64,000 nucleotides of DNA from WM-3-3 sp041660045 (GCA_041660045.1 JBAZXA010000006.1:1-64000), one strand, 5' to 3'; positions 54,666 to 63,277 are shown, counted from the first letter of the stretch. Notes: a model not told the origin generated them from the letters alone. Made by a program: numbers and translations.

Positions 54666-54700
54666 CAAAAGGCAACTTACAAAGGTTGCCTTTTGTTTTT
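54666..54700 (+). terminator. Intrinsic terminator/attenuator between mmoZ and mmoD
   Basis: CAAAAGGCAAC (54666-54676) pairs perfectly with GTTGCCTTTTG (54685-54695) over an eight-base loop, followed by TTTTT. It lies inside the operon, so part of the transcripts should stop here, giving more hydroxylase/MmoB than MmoD, MmoC and MmoG mRNA. Confidence 0.85.
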
Positions 54701-54725
54701 CCAATCATTTATCCGTAAACCAGAT

Positions 54726-54974
54726 ATGACTGCATTTTTTAATGACCTGTCCAGCACTTCCGGTGAGCTGTTAGACGTTTCCCCAGAAGCCATTGCTATC
54801 TACACATCCAACCGCTACACCGCCTACAGCGAAGATTTAGATTTTATGTGGCGATGGCGGATTTACTACGATAACAACATGGTGCAGGAGGGTTGTTCAT
54901 TGACACTGGATGCGTCCAGGCGTGCCGTCCAACATGTGTTGAACTTCTTTAACGTTGCCCAGTTACACACCTAA
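54726..54974 (+). CDS. mmoD: MmoD (sMMO assembly/regulatory protein)
   Basis: 82 residues from ATG 54726. A frame from TTG 54693 would begin inside the terminator hairpin and is rejected. The region IAIYTSNRYTAYSEDLDFMW and RWRIYYDNNMVQEGCSLTLD, ending in SRRAVQHVLNFFN, matches MmoD (orfY), whose conserved core is DLDFMWRWxIYxD. In Methylosinus MmoD takes part in the copper switch and it binds the hydroxylase. The protein is shorter than the usual 100 or so. Its initiation site is weak, consistent with low expression. Confidence 0.88.
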   Translation: MTAFFNDLSSTSGELLDVSPEAIAIYTSNRYTAYSEDLDFMWRWRIYYDNNMVQEGCSLTLDASRRAVQHVLNFFNVAQLHT

Positions 54975-55028
54975 TGATTTTTAGTTCCCCGTTAAGAGGG
55001 AAACAGCTAAACCCAGGAGTTTTATGCA

Positions 55029-56066
55029 ATGACAAGTTCCCATCACGTCACTATTGTCACCGAAGATAATGAAATAATAAGGTTTGCTTGCCGTTCGGAT
55101 GAAGATGTCATCACCGCTGCAGTCCGTCAAGATATTTACCTGATGTCTTCCTGCCGCGAAGGCGGTTGCGCAACCTGTAAAGGCTATTGCTCGGATGGCG
55201 ATTATGTCATCGGCAAAGTCAGTGCCCAGGCTCTGCCTTCACAAGAAGAGGAAGAAGGTATGGTGTTGTTATGCCGTTGCTATCCCACCACCGACATAGT
55301 AGTGGAAGTCCCCTATACTTACGAGCGCATTTCATTTTCGCCAGAAGGCATGAGCTTTGAAGCAGAAGTGGTTGAGCTGTCACAAATTTCCATCAACGTG
55401 GTCAAATTTCAATTGCGCCGCACGGGTGATGATAAATCCATCAACTTTGCATCTGGGCAATTTTTCGATTTAGAAATTCCAGGTTCGGAGGCCACACGTT
55501 CGTATTCACCAGCAAATATCAGCAATAAGCAGGGCGATTTGGAGTTTTTGATCCGAATCGTGGATGGCGGCAAGTTCTCGGAATATTTAAAAAATGAAGC
55601 CAAAATCGGGCAACAGTTAAAAGTCAAAGGCCCATCGGGCATTTTTGGCCTGAAAGAAAATGGCTTTACCCCACGTTATTTTGTCGCGGGCGGTACTGGC
55701 CTTGCGCCGATTCTATCCATGGTCAGACATATGAAAGAATGGGGTGAGCCGCAAAAATGCGTGCTCTATTTTGGTGTTAACACCGAAGCCGAAATTTTCC
55801 ATTTAGATGAATTAGAACAATTGGCCGCCGAAATGCCAACGCTGGAACTGAGGAACTGTGTATGGAAATGTTCGGATGATTGGCACTTTGAAAAAGGCAG
55901 CGTCGTGGACATTTTACGCCGGGATTTGATGGCAACGGGTGCGAAACCAGACCTTTACCTTTGTGGCCCGCCAGGCATGGTGGATGCGACTGTTAACGTC
56001 TGTGCCGATGTCGGCATACCGAAAGAGCGCATTTATTTGGAAAAATTCTTGCCTAGCGGTTCGTAG
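55029..56066 (+). CDS. mmoC: Soluble methane monooxygenase reductase
   Basis: A 345-residue NADH reductase feeding electrons to the hydroxylase. An N-terminal plant-type ferredoxin domain has Cys42, Cys47, Cys50 and Cys82 (CREGGCATC ... LCRC) for the 2Fe-2S cluster. The FAD domain carries RSYSPAN (the RxYS motif), and the NAD domain has VAGGTGLAPILSM and LYLCGPPGMV. AGGAG precedes both ATG 55029 and an out-of-frame ATG at 55024 that opens only AUG-CAA-UGA. The length compares with 348 in Methylococcus. Confidence 0.97.
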   Translation: MTSSHHVTIVTEDNEIIRFACRSDEDVITAAVRQDIYLMSSCREGGCATCKGYCSDGDYVIGKVSAQALPSQEEEEGMVLLCRCYPTTDIVVEVPYTYERISFSPEGMSFEAEVVELSQISINVVKFQLRRTGDDKSINFASGQFFDLEIPGSEATRSYSPANISNKQGDLEFLIRIVDGGKFSEYLKNEAKIGQQLKVKGPSGIFGLKENGFTPRYFVAGGTGLAPILSMVRHMKEWGEPQKCVLYFGVNTEAEIFHLDELEQLAAEMPTLELRNCVWKCSDDWHFEKGSVVDILRRDLMATGAKPDLYLCGPPGMVDATVNVCADVGIPKERIYLEKFLPSGS

Positions 56067-56097
56067 CAAGCACTTAACTGAGTTTTTAGAGGCTGCG

Positions 56098-56412
56098 ATG
56101 AATGAAGCAGATAAAGAATTTCTCCACGACATGGTCAAACAGCTAGATGAAGCCATACAGCGTCTGGTTATTGAAGAAGGGCAATTGATTGCCAAGATAG
56201 GCACTGAACGCACGAATGAATTGATGGAATATTGGCGACGTGAGTTGACTAGTGAAGAGGAAGTGGAGTTTAAAAAGACAATGGATTACTGGGATATACA
56301 ATTCATCCGTATTTTGACACGCTCCAAACGCGTACATAACACCCGGGCAGAAGTCGGGCAAATTTTCATGAAAATGAATTCCCGGATCATCCTTACACGG
56401 AAAAAATCATGA
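56098..56412 (+). CDS. Unknown 104-residue protein inside the sMMO operon
   Basis: Starts at ATG 56098 behind TTAGAGG, 31 bases after mmoC, and overlaps mmoG by four bases (ATGA), so it is clearly part of the operon. The product, beginning MNEADKEFLHDMVKQLDEAI, is highly charged and predicted helical, with LMEYWRRELTSEEEVEFKKT and MDYWDIQFIRIL as distinctive Trp-containing segments. No signal peptide, cofactor motif or Cys. It is coupled to the GroEL-like MmoG, so an assembly, adaptor or client-delivery role is plausible. I do not recognise a named family. Confidence 0.75.
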   Translation: MNEADKEFLHDMVKQLDEAIQRLVIEEGQLIAKIGTERTNELMEYWRRELTSEEEVEFKKTMDYWDIQFIRILTRSKRVHNTRAEVGQIFMKMNSRIILTRKKS

Positions 56413-58097
56413 GCAAAGAAATTGTTTACAACCCAGAAATTCGTACCCGTTTGCTGACAGGCATCAACCAAGTCGCACGGGCTGTGGCGGTCACTTATGG
56501 TAGCATCGGGCCTGCTGTTATGATACAGCACCGCACCGATGGCATCATGCCTGTGTTTACCCGCGATGGTGTCACTGTAGCCAACGCCGTGTTTAACCAA
56601 GACCGCATCGCCGAATTGGGTGGACGCATGCTGCGCGATGTGGCGGGGGCTATGTCGCGGCAAGTGGGTGACGGCACCACTACGGCTATAGTGCTGGCCC
56701 AAGTCTTGGCGCAAGAGTGCCTAAAAAGTGTGGCGGCGGGTTTTCATCCCATGCAGATAAAACAAGGCTTGGACGTGGCCTTGGCGGTGGTGGAAAAAAA
56801 CTTGCTGGATCGGGCGGTAACCAATGTCAGTTCGGACTGGGTGGAAAAAATTGCCCTGGTTGCCAGTAAAAACGAAAGCCAGGCCGGTAAGCTAATCGCC
56901 CAGGCACTGGATGAACTGGGTTTGCAAAGCGAGCTAACTTTTTTACTGGGTAATGGTTTGGTAGACGAATTGGCGATTGTCGATGGCATCCAGTACGCAC
57001 AAGGCTATTTGTCGCCTTATTTTATCACCGACAAAACCCGTGCCGAAGCTGTGCTGGACAACCCCTATATTTTGTTCTATGACCGGGAAATTAGCGATTT
57101 GATGGAACTTGTCCCGATTTTGGAACAAGTTAAGGCACAAGGCCGCCCGCTCTTGGTGGTTGCCGAAGATGTGGTTGATAAGGCCTTGACCGGACTCTTG
57201 CTAAACCATATCCGTGGCAACTTAAGGGTCGTGGCTGTCAAGCCACCTGGCTTTGGTGACAAGCGCATTAATCGTCTGAACGATTTGGCTTTGCTGACAG
57301 GCGGTCAGGCCATAGTTAATATGCCTGGCCTTACCACCTCACTTGAAGATGTCAGCATACAGCAACTAGGCCAAGCGCAAAAAGCCGTCATTAGCGCAAG
57401 CAGCACAACCCTCATCGGCGCGGTAGGCGACCAGACAGCGATTAAGCAATTGTCGGCAACGTTGCGCCAAGACGCTGAGCTCATTTTGGCCAGAAAACCG
57501 GGTGTTGGCTCGGCGACCGGCAATAAGCATGATTTTGATGAGTTGCAAGAACGCCTTGCGCTATTATCAGGCAAAACAGGCACGTTCAGCGTCGGCGGCA
57601 ATACCGATTTTGAAATGAAAGAACGTATGGTACGCATTGAAAACGCCTATTTGTCAGCAAAAGCGGCGTTGGAAGAAGGCGTGTTGCCAGGCGCGGGCGT
57701 GGCTTTGTACCGTTGCCGGGAGGCTATTGAAAATACCATTGCCGAAAACGCCGAGCAACAACAGGGCATCCATATCCTCCAGCACGCCCTCGCCACGCCT
57801 TTATTGACCATTCTCCAAAATGCCGGTTTAAACAGTGTGGCTGTTATTAACCAGCTTAACACGCTGGGTGACGACCATATCACTTTGAACACAGAAAACC
57901 AGCAGTATGGTGACTTTTTGGAAATCGGTATCATTGATCCTGTCAAGGTCATGCGCTTGGCCTTACGCAATGCTGTTGGTGTGGTGGGGACGTTAATCAC
58001 CAGTGAAACCATGGTGATGGAAGTCCCTGACTTGTCCATTATGGCGGGCTATTCTCCAGAATGGGCTGCGGCGACTCGTGAGGATTCTAGGATGTAA
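56409..58097 (+). CDS. mmoG: GroEL-like chaperonin of the sMMO operon
   Basis: A 562-residue chaperonin paralogue. GDGTTTAIVLAQVLAQE is the ATP-binding signature, RDGVTVANAV is near 55, and VVAVKPPGFGDKR is the apical-hinge motif. ALEEGVLPGAGVALYR replaces the usual VEEGVVxGGG. It lacks the Gly-Met-rich C-terminal tail of GroEL. MmoG is needed for sMMO expression in Methylosinus/Methylococcus, probably for folding the hydroxylase and/or MmoR. The start overlaps the preceding 104-residue gene; no groES is adjacent. Confidence 0.95.
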   Translation: MSKEIVYNPEIRTRLLTGINQVARAVAVTYGSIGPAVMIQHRTDGIMPVFTRDGVTVANAVFNQDRIAELGGRMLRDVAGAMSRQVGDGTTTAIVLAQVLAQECLKSVAAGFHPMQIKQGLDVALAVVEKNLLDRAVTNVSSDWVEKIALVASKNESQAGKLIAQALDELGLQSELTFLLGNGLVDELAIVDGIQYAQGYLSPYFITDKTRAEAVLDNPYILFYDREISDLMELVPILEQVKAQGRPLLVVAEDVVDKALTGLLLNHIRGNLRVVAVKPPGFGDKRINRLNDLALLTGGQAIVNMPGLTTSLEDVSIQQLGQAQKAVISASSTTLIGAVGDQTAIKQLSATLRQDAELILARKPGVGSATGNKHDFDELQERLALLSGKTGTFSVGGNTDFEMKERMVRIENAYLSAKAALEEGVLPGAGVALYRCREAIENTIAENAEQQQGIHILQHALATPLLTILQNAGLNSVAVINQLNTLGDDHITLNTENQQYGDFLEIGIIDPVKVMRLALRNAVGVVGTLITSETMVMEVPDLSIMAGYSPEWAAATREDSRM

Positions 58098-58301
58098 GTC
58101 TAGGTCATCAGGATTTAAGCCTTAAGATAGACCGGACGGGTTTTCGGTATTTAAATAGGGTACTCACTAAGTACTCTGCAGCAATGTCCTAAGCTAGTGT
58201 GCAAACAATTAGCCAACGCCTATTTGTCTTGGCATAAATCGGCTTATTTGGCAAGGCGCAGCGGTATGGGCACTAGAGCAATCAGACACTAATCTACCCT
58301 C

Positions 58302-58322
58302 AAATAGGCTTTTGGCCTATTT
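58302..58322. terminator. Hairpin after mmoG
   Basis: AAATAGGC (58302-58309) pairs with GCCTATTT (58315-58322) across a five-base loop. It lacks a following T run, so it is a weak terminator or mRNA end stabiliser of the sMMO operon. Confidence 0.5.
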
Positions 58323-58386
58323 CAAGAAGCAACCCCTTGCTCCCCCCCTTAATAAGGGTGTCTCCAATTCCTTGATGGAATTAAGG

Positions 58387-58420
58387 CAATGCGACACTAT
58401 GCCGCATTGTCTCATTTTTT
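58387..58420 (+). terminator. Terminator-like hairpin before mmoR
   Basis: CAATGCG (58387-58393) pairs with CGCATTG (58403-58409) across a nine-base loop, followed by TCTCATTTTTT. The T run is a few bases away from the stem, so efficiency is uncertain. It would separate the sMMO operon from mmoR. Confidence 0.6.
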
Positions 58421-58469
58421 GATTTTGTTATCTTGGGGTACTGGCAATTCCACTATTCAAGAGAACTGA

Positions 58470-60233
58470 ATGCTTATTGATCTGCATATTCACCAACAAG
58501 GCCATTTGATACCAGAGTCATTGTTGCTAGCACAAACCAGTGAATATCAGCTTTTTCGGCCCATACAAGCTTGGCAATGGATGACCCAAACCCGGTCCGT
58601 GCCCGACAAAAGCGATTGGGCACGTCTTGAAGTCATTGAATCATGGCATAGATGCCTAGAAGATTACCGTTTGCCATTAGGCAATTATGCCATCTGGGAC
58701 AATTACCCTACTAGCAGCCAAACAGAAAGCTTAGATGTCCCATCACAAAAAATTGAAAAACTGATCCTACAGCTAAACCACAACTTCCATGTTTTTTTGA
58801 AAGAAGCGGGCGTTATGATGATATTAACCGCCTCTGATGGTAATTTGTTATATGCTCTAGGCGAGCAACAACTAGTGGGTTCATTCATGTCACGGGCAAG
58901 TGCAAGAGGAGCCAACTGGTTGGAGTCGGTGTTGGGCAATAATGGAATCGGGACTGCGGCGGCATTGAAAAAACCCATAGCCTTCCAGGGTATGGAGCAT
59001 TATTTGAGTGTATTGCACCCTTACACGACGGTAGGCTATCCCCTGCTTGACGATAACGGGCAATTATTGGCAATTATCGGCTTGATCAGCAGCCATCACC
59101 AAGAAAGCATGGATTCCCTATTTGCTTTTTTGCATCTCATTTGTGTGTTGGTAAATACGGATTTCCCATTAGCCAAAAACTCCCTGGCCAGCCAACAGGT
59201 GCTGGAGACAATCCCCTTCAAAGCAGGCTTACAAACTAATGGAAACTATGACGTGGCAGCGGTGTCGGAAGAGTTGGCGATATTGGTCGATAAGGCCGTC
59301 AAGTTGCAAGGATATAAAGTCCCTATCTTGATTACAGGTGAATCAGGTGTCGGTAAAGATCATTTTGTTACGCTAATTAAACATGCCGGGCCTAGAAAAA
59401 ACGCCCCGTTGATTGCCATCAATTGCGCATCCATCCCACATGACTTGATAGAAAGTGAACTCTTCGGCTATGAAGCAGGAAGCTTTACCGGTGCAAATAG
59501 AACGGGCAAACCGGGCAAGTTTATGTTGGCCGATACGGGGACATTGTTTCTCGATGAAATTGGCGATATGAGCTTTGATTTACAATCCACCTTGCTCAGA
59601 GTGCTGGAAACCTCAGAGTTCACGCCTGTTGGCGGCAACAAGCCGATACGGGTGGATGTGCAAGTCATTGCAGCAACGAATGTTCAGTTATTGCAAGCGG
59701 TTGAAGCAGGACGCTTTCGGCGCGACCTTTACTATCGCCTGAACGGCGCACAAATCCATTTACAACCCTTACGTGAGCGCAACGATAAAAAAGCCATCAT
59801 CCATCACATCCTGCAACGGGAATTAAACGCCATGGCAACAGAAACCCCATTTGCCATTTGCCAGGAAGTTATCACTTTGTTTGAACAACATCCTTGGCCC
59901 GGCAATATCCGCCAATTGATCAATGTCATAAGGGCAACGCTGTATACTGCCAGCAGCCGGTTTATCAATACACAGGATTTGCCGCTTGATTTTATCGCCG
60001 AATTAAACCAGCAAGCCTTACCCCATAATTGTTGCTCTGGACTGTCAGCGCTACAGGATAATTTATCGGTTATGAGCCTGTCAGATTGGGAGTTTCACGG
60101 CATTAAAACAGCTTTAAAAGATTGTGATGGCAACATTTCCCTGGCAGCCAAAAAATTAGGTATTACGCGCACCACACTGTATAAAAAAATGGAACGCTTC
60201 GGTCTAAAGAAAGCGCTCCATAGCAAATTGTAA
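58470..60233 (+). CDS. mmoR: Sigma-54-dependent activator MmoR
   Basis: A 587-residue enhancer-binding protein. The N-terminal part resembles the AcoR-type GAF sensor region (ASARGANWLESVLGNNGIGT). The AAA+ domain has Walker A GESGVGKD from residue 290, the sigma-54 contact loop GSFTGA from residue 337 (Ala to Ser in GAFTGA), LFLDEIGDMS (Walker B) and the arginine-finger region FRRDLYYRLNG. The C-terminal Fis-type helix-turn-helix lies in NISLAAKKLGITRTTLYKKM. It should activate the mmoX promoter from the two upstream palindromes. The sensory ligand is unknown. Confidence 0.93.
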   Translation: MLIDLHIHQQGHLIPESLLLAQTSEYQLFRPIQAWQWMTQTRSVPDKSDWARLEVIESWHRCLEDYRLPLGNYAIWDNYPTSSQTESLDVPSQKIEKLILQLNHNFHVFLKEAGVMMILTASDGNLLYALGEQQLVGSFMSRASARGANWLESVLGNNGIGTAAALKKPIAFQGMEHYLSVLHPYTTVGYPLLDDNGQLLAIIGLISSHHQESMDSLFAFLHLICVLVNTDFPLAKNSLASQQVLETIPFKAGLQTNGNYDVAAVSEELAILVDKAVKLQGYKVPILITGESGVGKDHFVTLIKHAGPRKNAPLIAINCASIPHDLIESELFGYEAGSFTGANRTGKPGKFMLADTGTLFLDEIGDMSFDLQSTLLRVLETSEFTPVGGNKPIRVDVQVIAATNVQLLQAVEAGRFRRDLYYRLNGAQIHLQPLRERNDKKAIIHHILQRELNAMATETPFAICQEVITLFEQHPWPGNIRQLINVIRATLYTASSRFINTQDLPLDFIAELNQQALPHNCCSGLSALQDNLSVMSLSDWEFHGIKTALKDCDGNISLAAKKLGITRTTLYKKMERFGLKKALHSKL

Positions 60234-60710
60234 AGGTCAAAAAAACCGGATACTTTCATAAGCTACTGGCCTATAGAATTCCCGCTCAAAAACCAAAGGC
60301 GATTGATAGCTGTGTTTTAATGGGGGCGTTTAGCATTGTAAAAAGCCTGAAAATCGATTTTTTAACCGGGTAGCCGTTTGAGTTCTGAATTTCGCGTAAT
60401 TTAATTGCTCATGCTTCAAGCTGCGAAAAACCGTTCGGGTGGACTGTTGACGCTTCTATGTTTATAGCTAAAGCGGACTTTTGGATGCTGATAAACGCTT
60501 TAAGGAATGGCAATCGGCTATAAATCACGTGCGCGAAAAATCCTAAGGCTGGCTAAACTGTGCATTATCACGGCCACAAACATTATTGTTAACACCGTGA
60601 TGAACCAGCCTTAGTTTGCAGCAATAATAAATCTGGCCATTAAGTCTCTAGGATTAACCTATCCGGGTATTAAAACTGATGTCGGCAAGGCAGCCTTATA
60701 ATATTGGCAG
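60234..60710. other. Intergenic region right of mmoR
   Basis: About 480 bp without an intact gene. It contains the interrupted inverted repeat at 60543-60614. No transposase fragment was recognised. Confidence 0.35.
60543..60614. repeat. Interrupted inverted repeat
   Basis: CTAAGGCTGG (60543-60552) and ATCACGG (60567-60573) are mirrored by CCGTGAT (60595-60601) and CCAGCCTTAG (60605-60614). The result is a two-stage stem with a 14-base bulge on one side, three bases on the other and a 21-base loop. It is not followed by T. It may be a structured RNA, a degenerate mobile element end or a recombination site. Confidence 0.55.
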
Positions 60711-61214
60711 TTAATCTTGTTGTTGAGAAATCGTCCAGGCAATTTTTTTGGCCAATGCATTCACACTGTGCTGGGTGACTTTGGCATGGTTGCCTTTCAT
60801 TTCTATGTCGTAGCTGGCAATTTGTTTTTGGCTTTTCACGTTTATTAAATGGGCGATCAAATAGGAAAACAAAAAGCTGGGTTTACTGTGTTGCGCCACG
60901 ATTACCCAATCGGCGTTGGCTTGTTGGGCAAGTTTAGCGGCAAGGTCGTCAAAGCGGAACAAATAGCCAAAGCTGGCATTGGCGGCTGTTTGTGCGCGGG
61001 TATTGATGTCGACAATTTGGTAATCCCCCAGCTCACTAACGGCTTGTTGTAATAGCGGGGCGATGGAGGCGGTACGCTGTTGTTCTTCTGGGGTGTTAGG
61101 CAAGGCGGTAAAGTCATTTAATTCAAAATTTAAGATGGCTATGCGTTGTAGTGCGCTGGCTGGGTTGCTAAAGGCGTATGCGAGCAGGGCTGTAAGGTAG
61201 ATATATCGGGGCAT
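60711..61214 (-). CDS. DUF2380-like secreted protein
   Basis: 167 residues with a signal peptide (YLTALLAYAFSNPASAL). The mature part begins with RIAILNFELNDFT, then DYQIVDINTRAQ and ADWVIVAQHSKPSFLFSYLI, a pattern I associate with DUF2380 proteins of methanotrophs and methylotrophs, sometimes near methanol dehydrogenase genes. It resembles the CsgG-type periplasmic domain in layout. Function unknown. It is on the same strand as the cupin gene, about 90 bp downstream of it. Confidence 0.65.
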   Translation of the reverse strand: MPRYIYLTALLAYAFSNPASALQRIAILNFELNDFTALPNTPEEQQRTASIAPLLQQAVSELGDYQIVDINTRAQTAANASFGYLFRFDDLAAKLAQQANADWVIVAQHSKPSFLFSYLIAHLINVKSQKQIASYDIEMKGNHAKVTQHSVNALAKKIAWTISQQQD

Positions 61215-61301
61215 AAGATTACTCCAAAGGCTTAAGAAGTTGCTTGGCAGGCAGTGGCGAAGCGCACTGGCTTCCCGGTTGGGCTTGTGTGCCTGGCACG
61301 G

Positions 61302-61742
61302 TTACGCGCTGGCTAAGTTTTGGGTTTTTAAATCGACAAAATCTTGCCAGCTTAGTGTGGCTATGGTGTTTAGTTCATCGTCGAGTATTTCATATAGCAG
61401 GCCCACGCCGCCGCGTATGCTAAACAAAACAATAACGTCTATGTCGCCACCGCCTTCCCGATGCGGTTCGTCACTAGCCGGGCTAAGGGTGTAGCTGCCG
61501 ACAGGGCGAATTTCTTTTAGTTGGCCTTCGGCAGTATAAAGCCGGTGTTCACCCTGTATAACAAAGGTTTTGTTTAAGGCTTTATGGCGGTGCAGGATTA
61601 TTTGCTGCTGGGCGCTAAACTTAAATAAAACGTCAATAATTTTATAGTCATCATCGATATCTAAAATGCTGTAGTGCAAGTGTTCAATGTCACCAAAGGG
61701 TTGCCAACGGATGTTGCTATCGTTAAAAAGGAAGTTAGGCAT
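61302..61742 (-). CDS. Cupin-domain protein
   Basis: 146 residues from the ATG at 61742, preceded by GGAGCAAACT; a longer frame to 61937 overlaps the divergent kinase and is not used. A single cupin barrel is evident: VLFKFSAQQQIILHRHKALN with the metal-binding HRH pair, KTFVIQGEHRLY with Gln/His, and PHREGGGDIDVIVLFSIRGG as the second motif. Similar ChrR-like or acetylacetone-dioxygenase-like cupins act as enzymes or metal sensors. It is divergent from the sensor kinase gene, so a regulatory link is possible. Confidence 0.75.
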   Translation of the reverse strand: MPNFLFNDSNIRWQPFGDIEHLHYSILDIDDDYKIIDVLFKFSAQQQIILHRHKALNKTFVIQGEHRLYTAEGQLKEIRPVGSYTLSPASDEPHREGGGDIDVIVLFSIRGGVGLLYEILDDELNTIATLSWQDFVDLKTQNLASA

Positions 61743-61919
61743 AGTTTGCTCCAGGTTTGGTTTTAGGGTGCAGTTTATGCGTACCGTTGGCTGCTGTAAG
61801 CCGTAATTTGCCCAGATAATACGGGCAAATTGCCCGACATATCGCGGCTTTACTATGCAGAATTTTAAGCTAAGCTTAAAATGCCCTGGCTCCCACGGCT
61901 TAGTCATCAAGTTGTTACT
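61743..61919. promoter_or_regulatory. Divergent promoter region (cupin / sensor kinase)
   Basis: A 177-bp gap between divergently transcribed genes. AAGCTAAGCTT near 61868-61878 is a short inverted repeat (AAGCTtA-type) and may be an operator. No sigma-54 element seen. Confidence 0.35.
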
Positions 61920-63272
61920 ATGAATTTGCAGTTCCATTTATTGATCCGTATAGCGCTAGTGGCATTAATGTGTCTATCGGCAACGATTACGTTTGTGCTG
62001 TATCGTAGTGATAGCCAGGCTAGGCTGCTTGTGGAAACTGCTGCGGATTCTTTAAGCAAGCAGTTAGAGTTTCAATTATTACGCATTAACTCGGGTTTTG
62101 GTCAAGCTAGCCCATTCCCTGATTTTGATTTATGGAAGCAAACCAGCAGCATAGCTGGCATATGTTTGCATTTTGCTAGGCCAGAAGGTTCCGGTTATAA
62201 CTTATGTAATGGCACCAAGATACCCAGTAAAAATTGGCCTGATCTGTTTGAATCAGTTTACCGCACATTATTTAAACCAGGTATGGCCATCACGCGCTCC
62301 ATCATGTTCAATAACCAGGAGTATGGCAAGCTGACCATAACGCCTAGTGAAGAAATGGAAATTGATAAAGCCTGGCAAAATATTAATAGCTTATTTGGCT
62401 TATCGCTGATTACCATTTTTGCTGTGTGTGTTTTGGTGTATTTAACGGTTAACCATACCTTGCAACCTACACGCAAGATAGTTGAAGGCATAGGGCGTTT
62501 GGAGCTAGGTGATTTAGACTACCGCTTGCCGCCATTTAAATTAACGTTATGGCAACAAATTGGCCAAGCTATTAATCAGCTGGCAGCTAGCCAGCAACAA
62601 TTGTTGGCGGAGCGGCAAAAGTTATTGCTTAAGTTGCTAAATATACAAGATGAAGAGCGCCGATATCTTGCCCGGGAATTACATGACGAGCTGGGGCAAT
62701 GTTTGGCAGGCATTAATGCGGTGGCGGCGTCTATCAGCTATGTGGCAACGCAACAATGCCCCAGTTTAGTGGATGAGGCTGGCCATATCAGCCGGATTAG
62801 TGAGCATATGATGGCGACTGTACGGGGGTTGCTAAGTCAGTTGCGGCCAGCAGAGTTTGACGAGCTGGGTCTGGCAGCTAGTTTAAATAGCTTAGTCAAT
62901 GGTTGGAACAGTAGTAGCGCCGGCATGGTGCGTTTTAAACTGAACTTGATAGGCAATTGCGATGTGCTGCCCGAGGCTTTAGCCCTCACCTTGTTTAGGG
63001 TTGCCCAAGAAAGCTTGACCAATATCGCTAAACATTCAACCGCCGACCGGGCTAGCGTGACTTTGGTGGTACATCAGGATAGCGTCGATTTAGCGGTTAA
63101 AGATAATGGCAAAATCACCACCTTGCCTTCAAATCAAGGCCTTGGTATAGGTTTGCTGGGTATACAAGAACGCGTGTCGGCCTTGGATGGCCGCTTTAGT
63201 TTAGCAATAGCCCCGCCGCAAGGTTTGTCAGTTGAAGTTTGGTTACCCATTGCCCATAGTATGGCGAGTTAA
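61920..63272 (+). CDS. MoxY-like sensor histidine kinase
   Basis: 450 residues from ATG 61920; the earlier ATG 61881 adds a 13-residue leader. Helix 1 (about 8-22) and helix 2 (about 158-178) flank a periplasmic domain resembling the LapD/MoxY N-terminal region. A HAMP domain follows (LQPTRKIVEGIGRLELGDLD). His255 in ARELHDELGQCLAGI is the HisKA_3 phospho-acceptor, and the C-terminal ATPase has NQGLGIGLLGIQERV. MoxY and MxaY kinases control methanol dehydrogenase genes in methylotrophs, a fitting role here, but this is by analogy. It forms a pair with the next gene. Confidence 0.85.
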   Translation: MNLQFHLLIRIALVALMCLSATITFVLYRSDSQARLLVETAADSLSKQLEFQLLRINSGFGQASPFPDFDLWKQTSSIAGICLHFARPEGSGYNLCNGTKIPSKNWPDLFESVYRTLFKPGMAITRSIMFNNQEYGKLTITPSEEMEIDKAWQNINSLFGLSLITIFAVCVLVYLTVNHTLQPTRKIVEGIGRLELGDLDYRLPPFKLTLWQQIGQAINQLAASQQQLLAERQKLLLKLLNIQDEERRYLARELHDELGQCLAGINAVAASISYVATQQCPSLVDEAGHISRISEHMMATVRGLLSQLRPAEFDELGLAASLNSLVNGWNSSSAGMVRFKLNLIGNCDVLPEALALTLFRVAQESLTNIAKHSTADRASVTLVVHQDSVDLAVKDNGKITTLPSNQGLGIGLLGIQERVSALDGRFSLAIAPPQGLSVEVWLPIAHSMAS

Positions 63273-63277
63273 AGCAG

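Larger units (their letters stand above)
58098..58469. other. mmoG-mmoR intergenic region
   Basis: Contains two hairpins listed separately and no gene. No sigma-54 element was found before mmoR, so mmoR is probably read from a housekeeping promoter or by readthrough. AT-rich sequence near 58415-58460 could hold the mmoR promoter. Confidence 0.4.

Noticed and set aside
54693..54725. Upstream TTG start for mmoD
   Set aside because: It lies within the terminator hairpin and has no ribosome binding site; ATG 54726 agrees better with the MmoD core.
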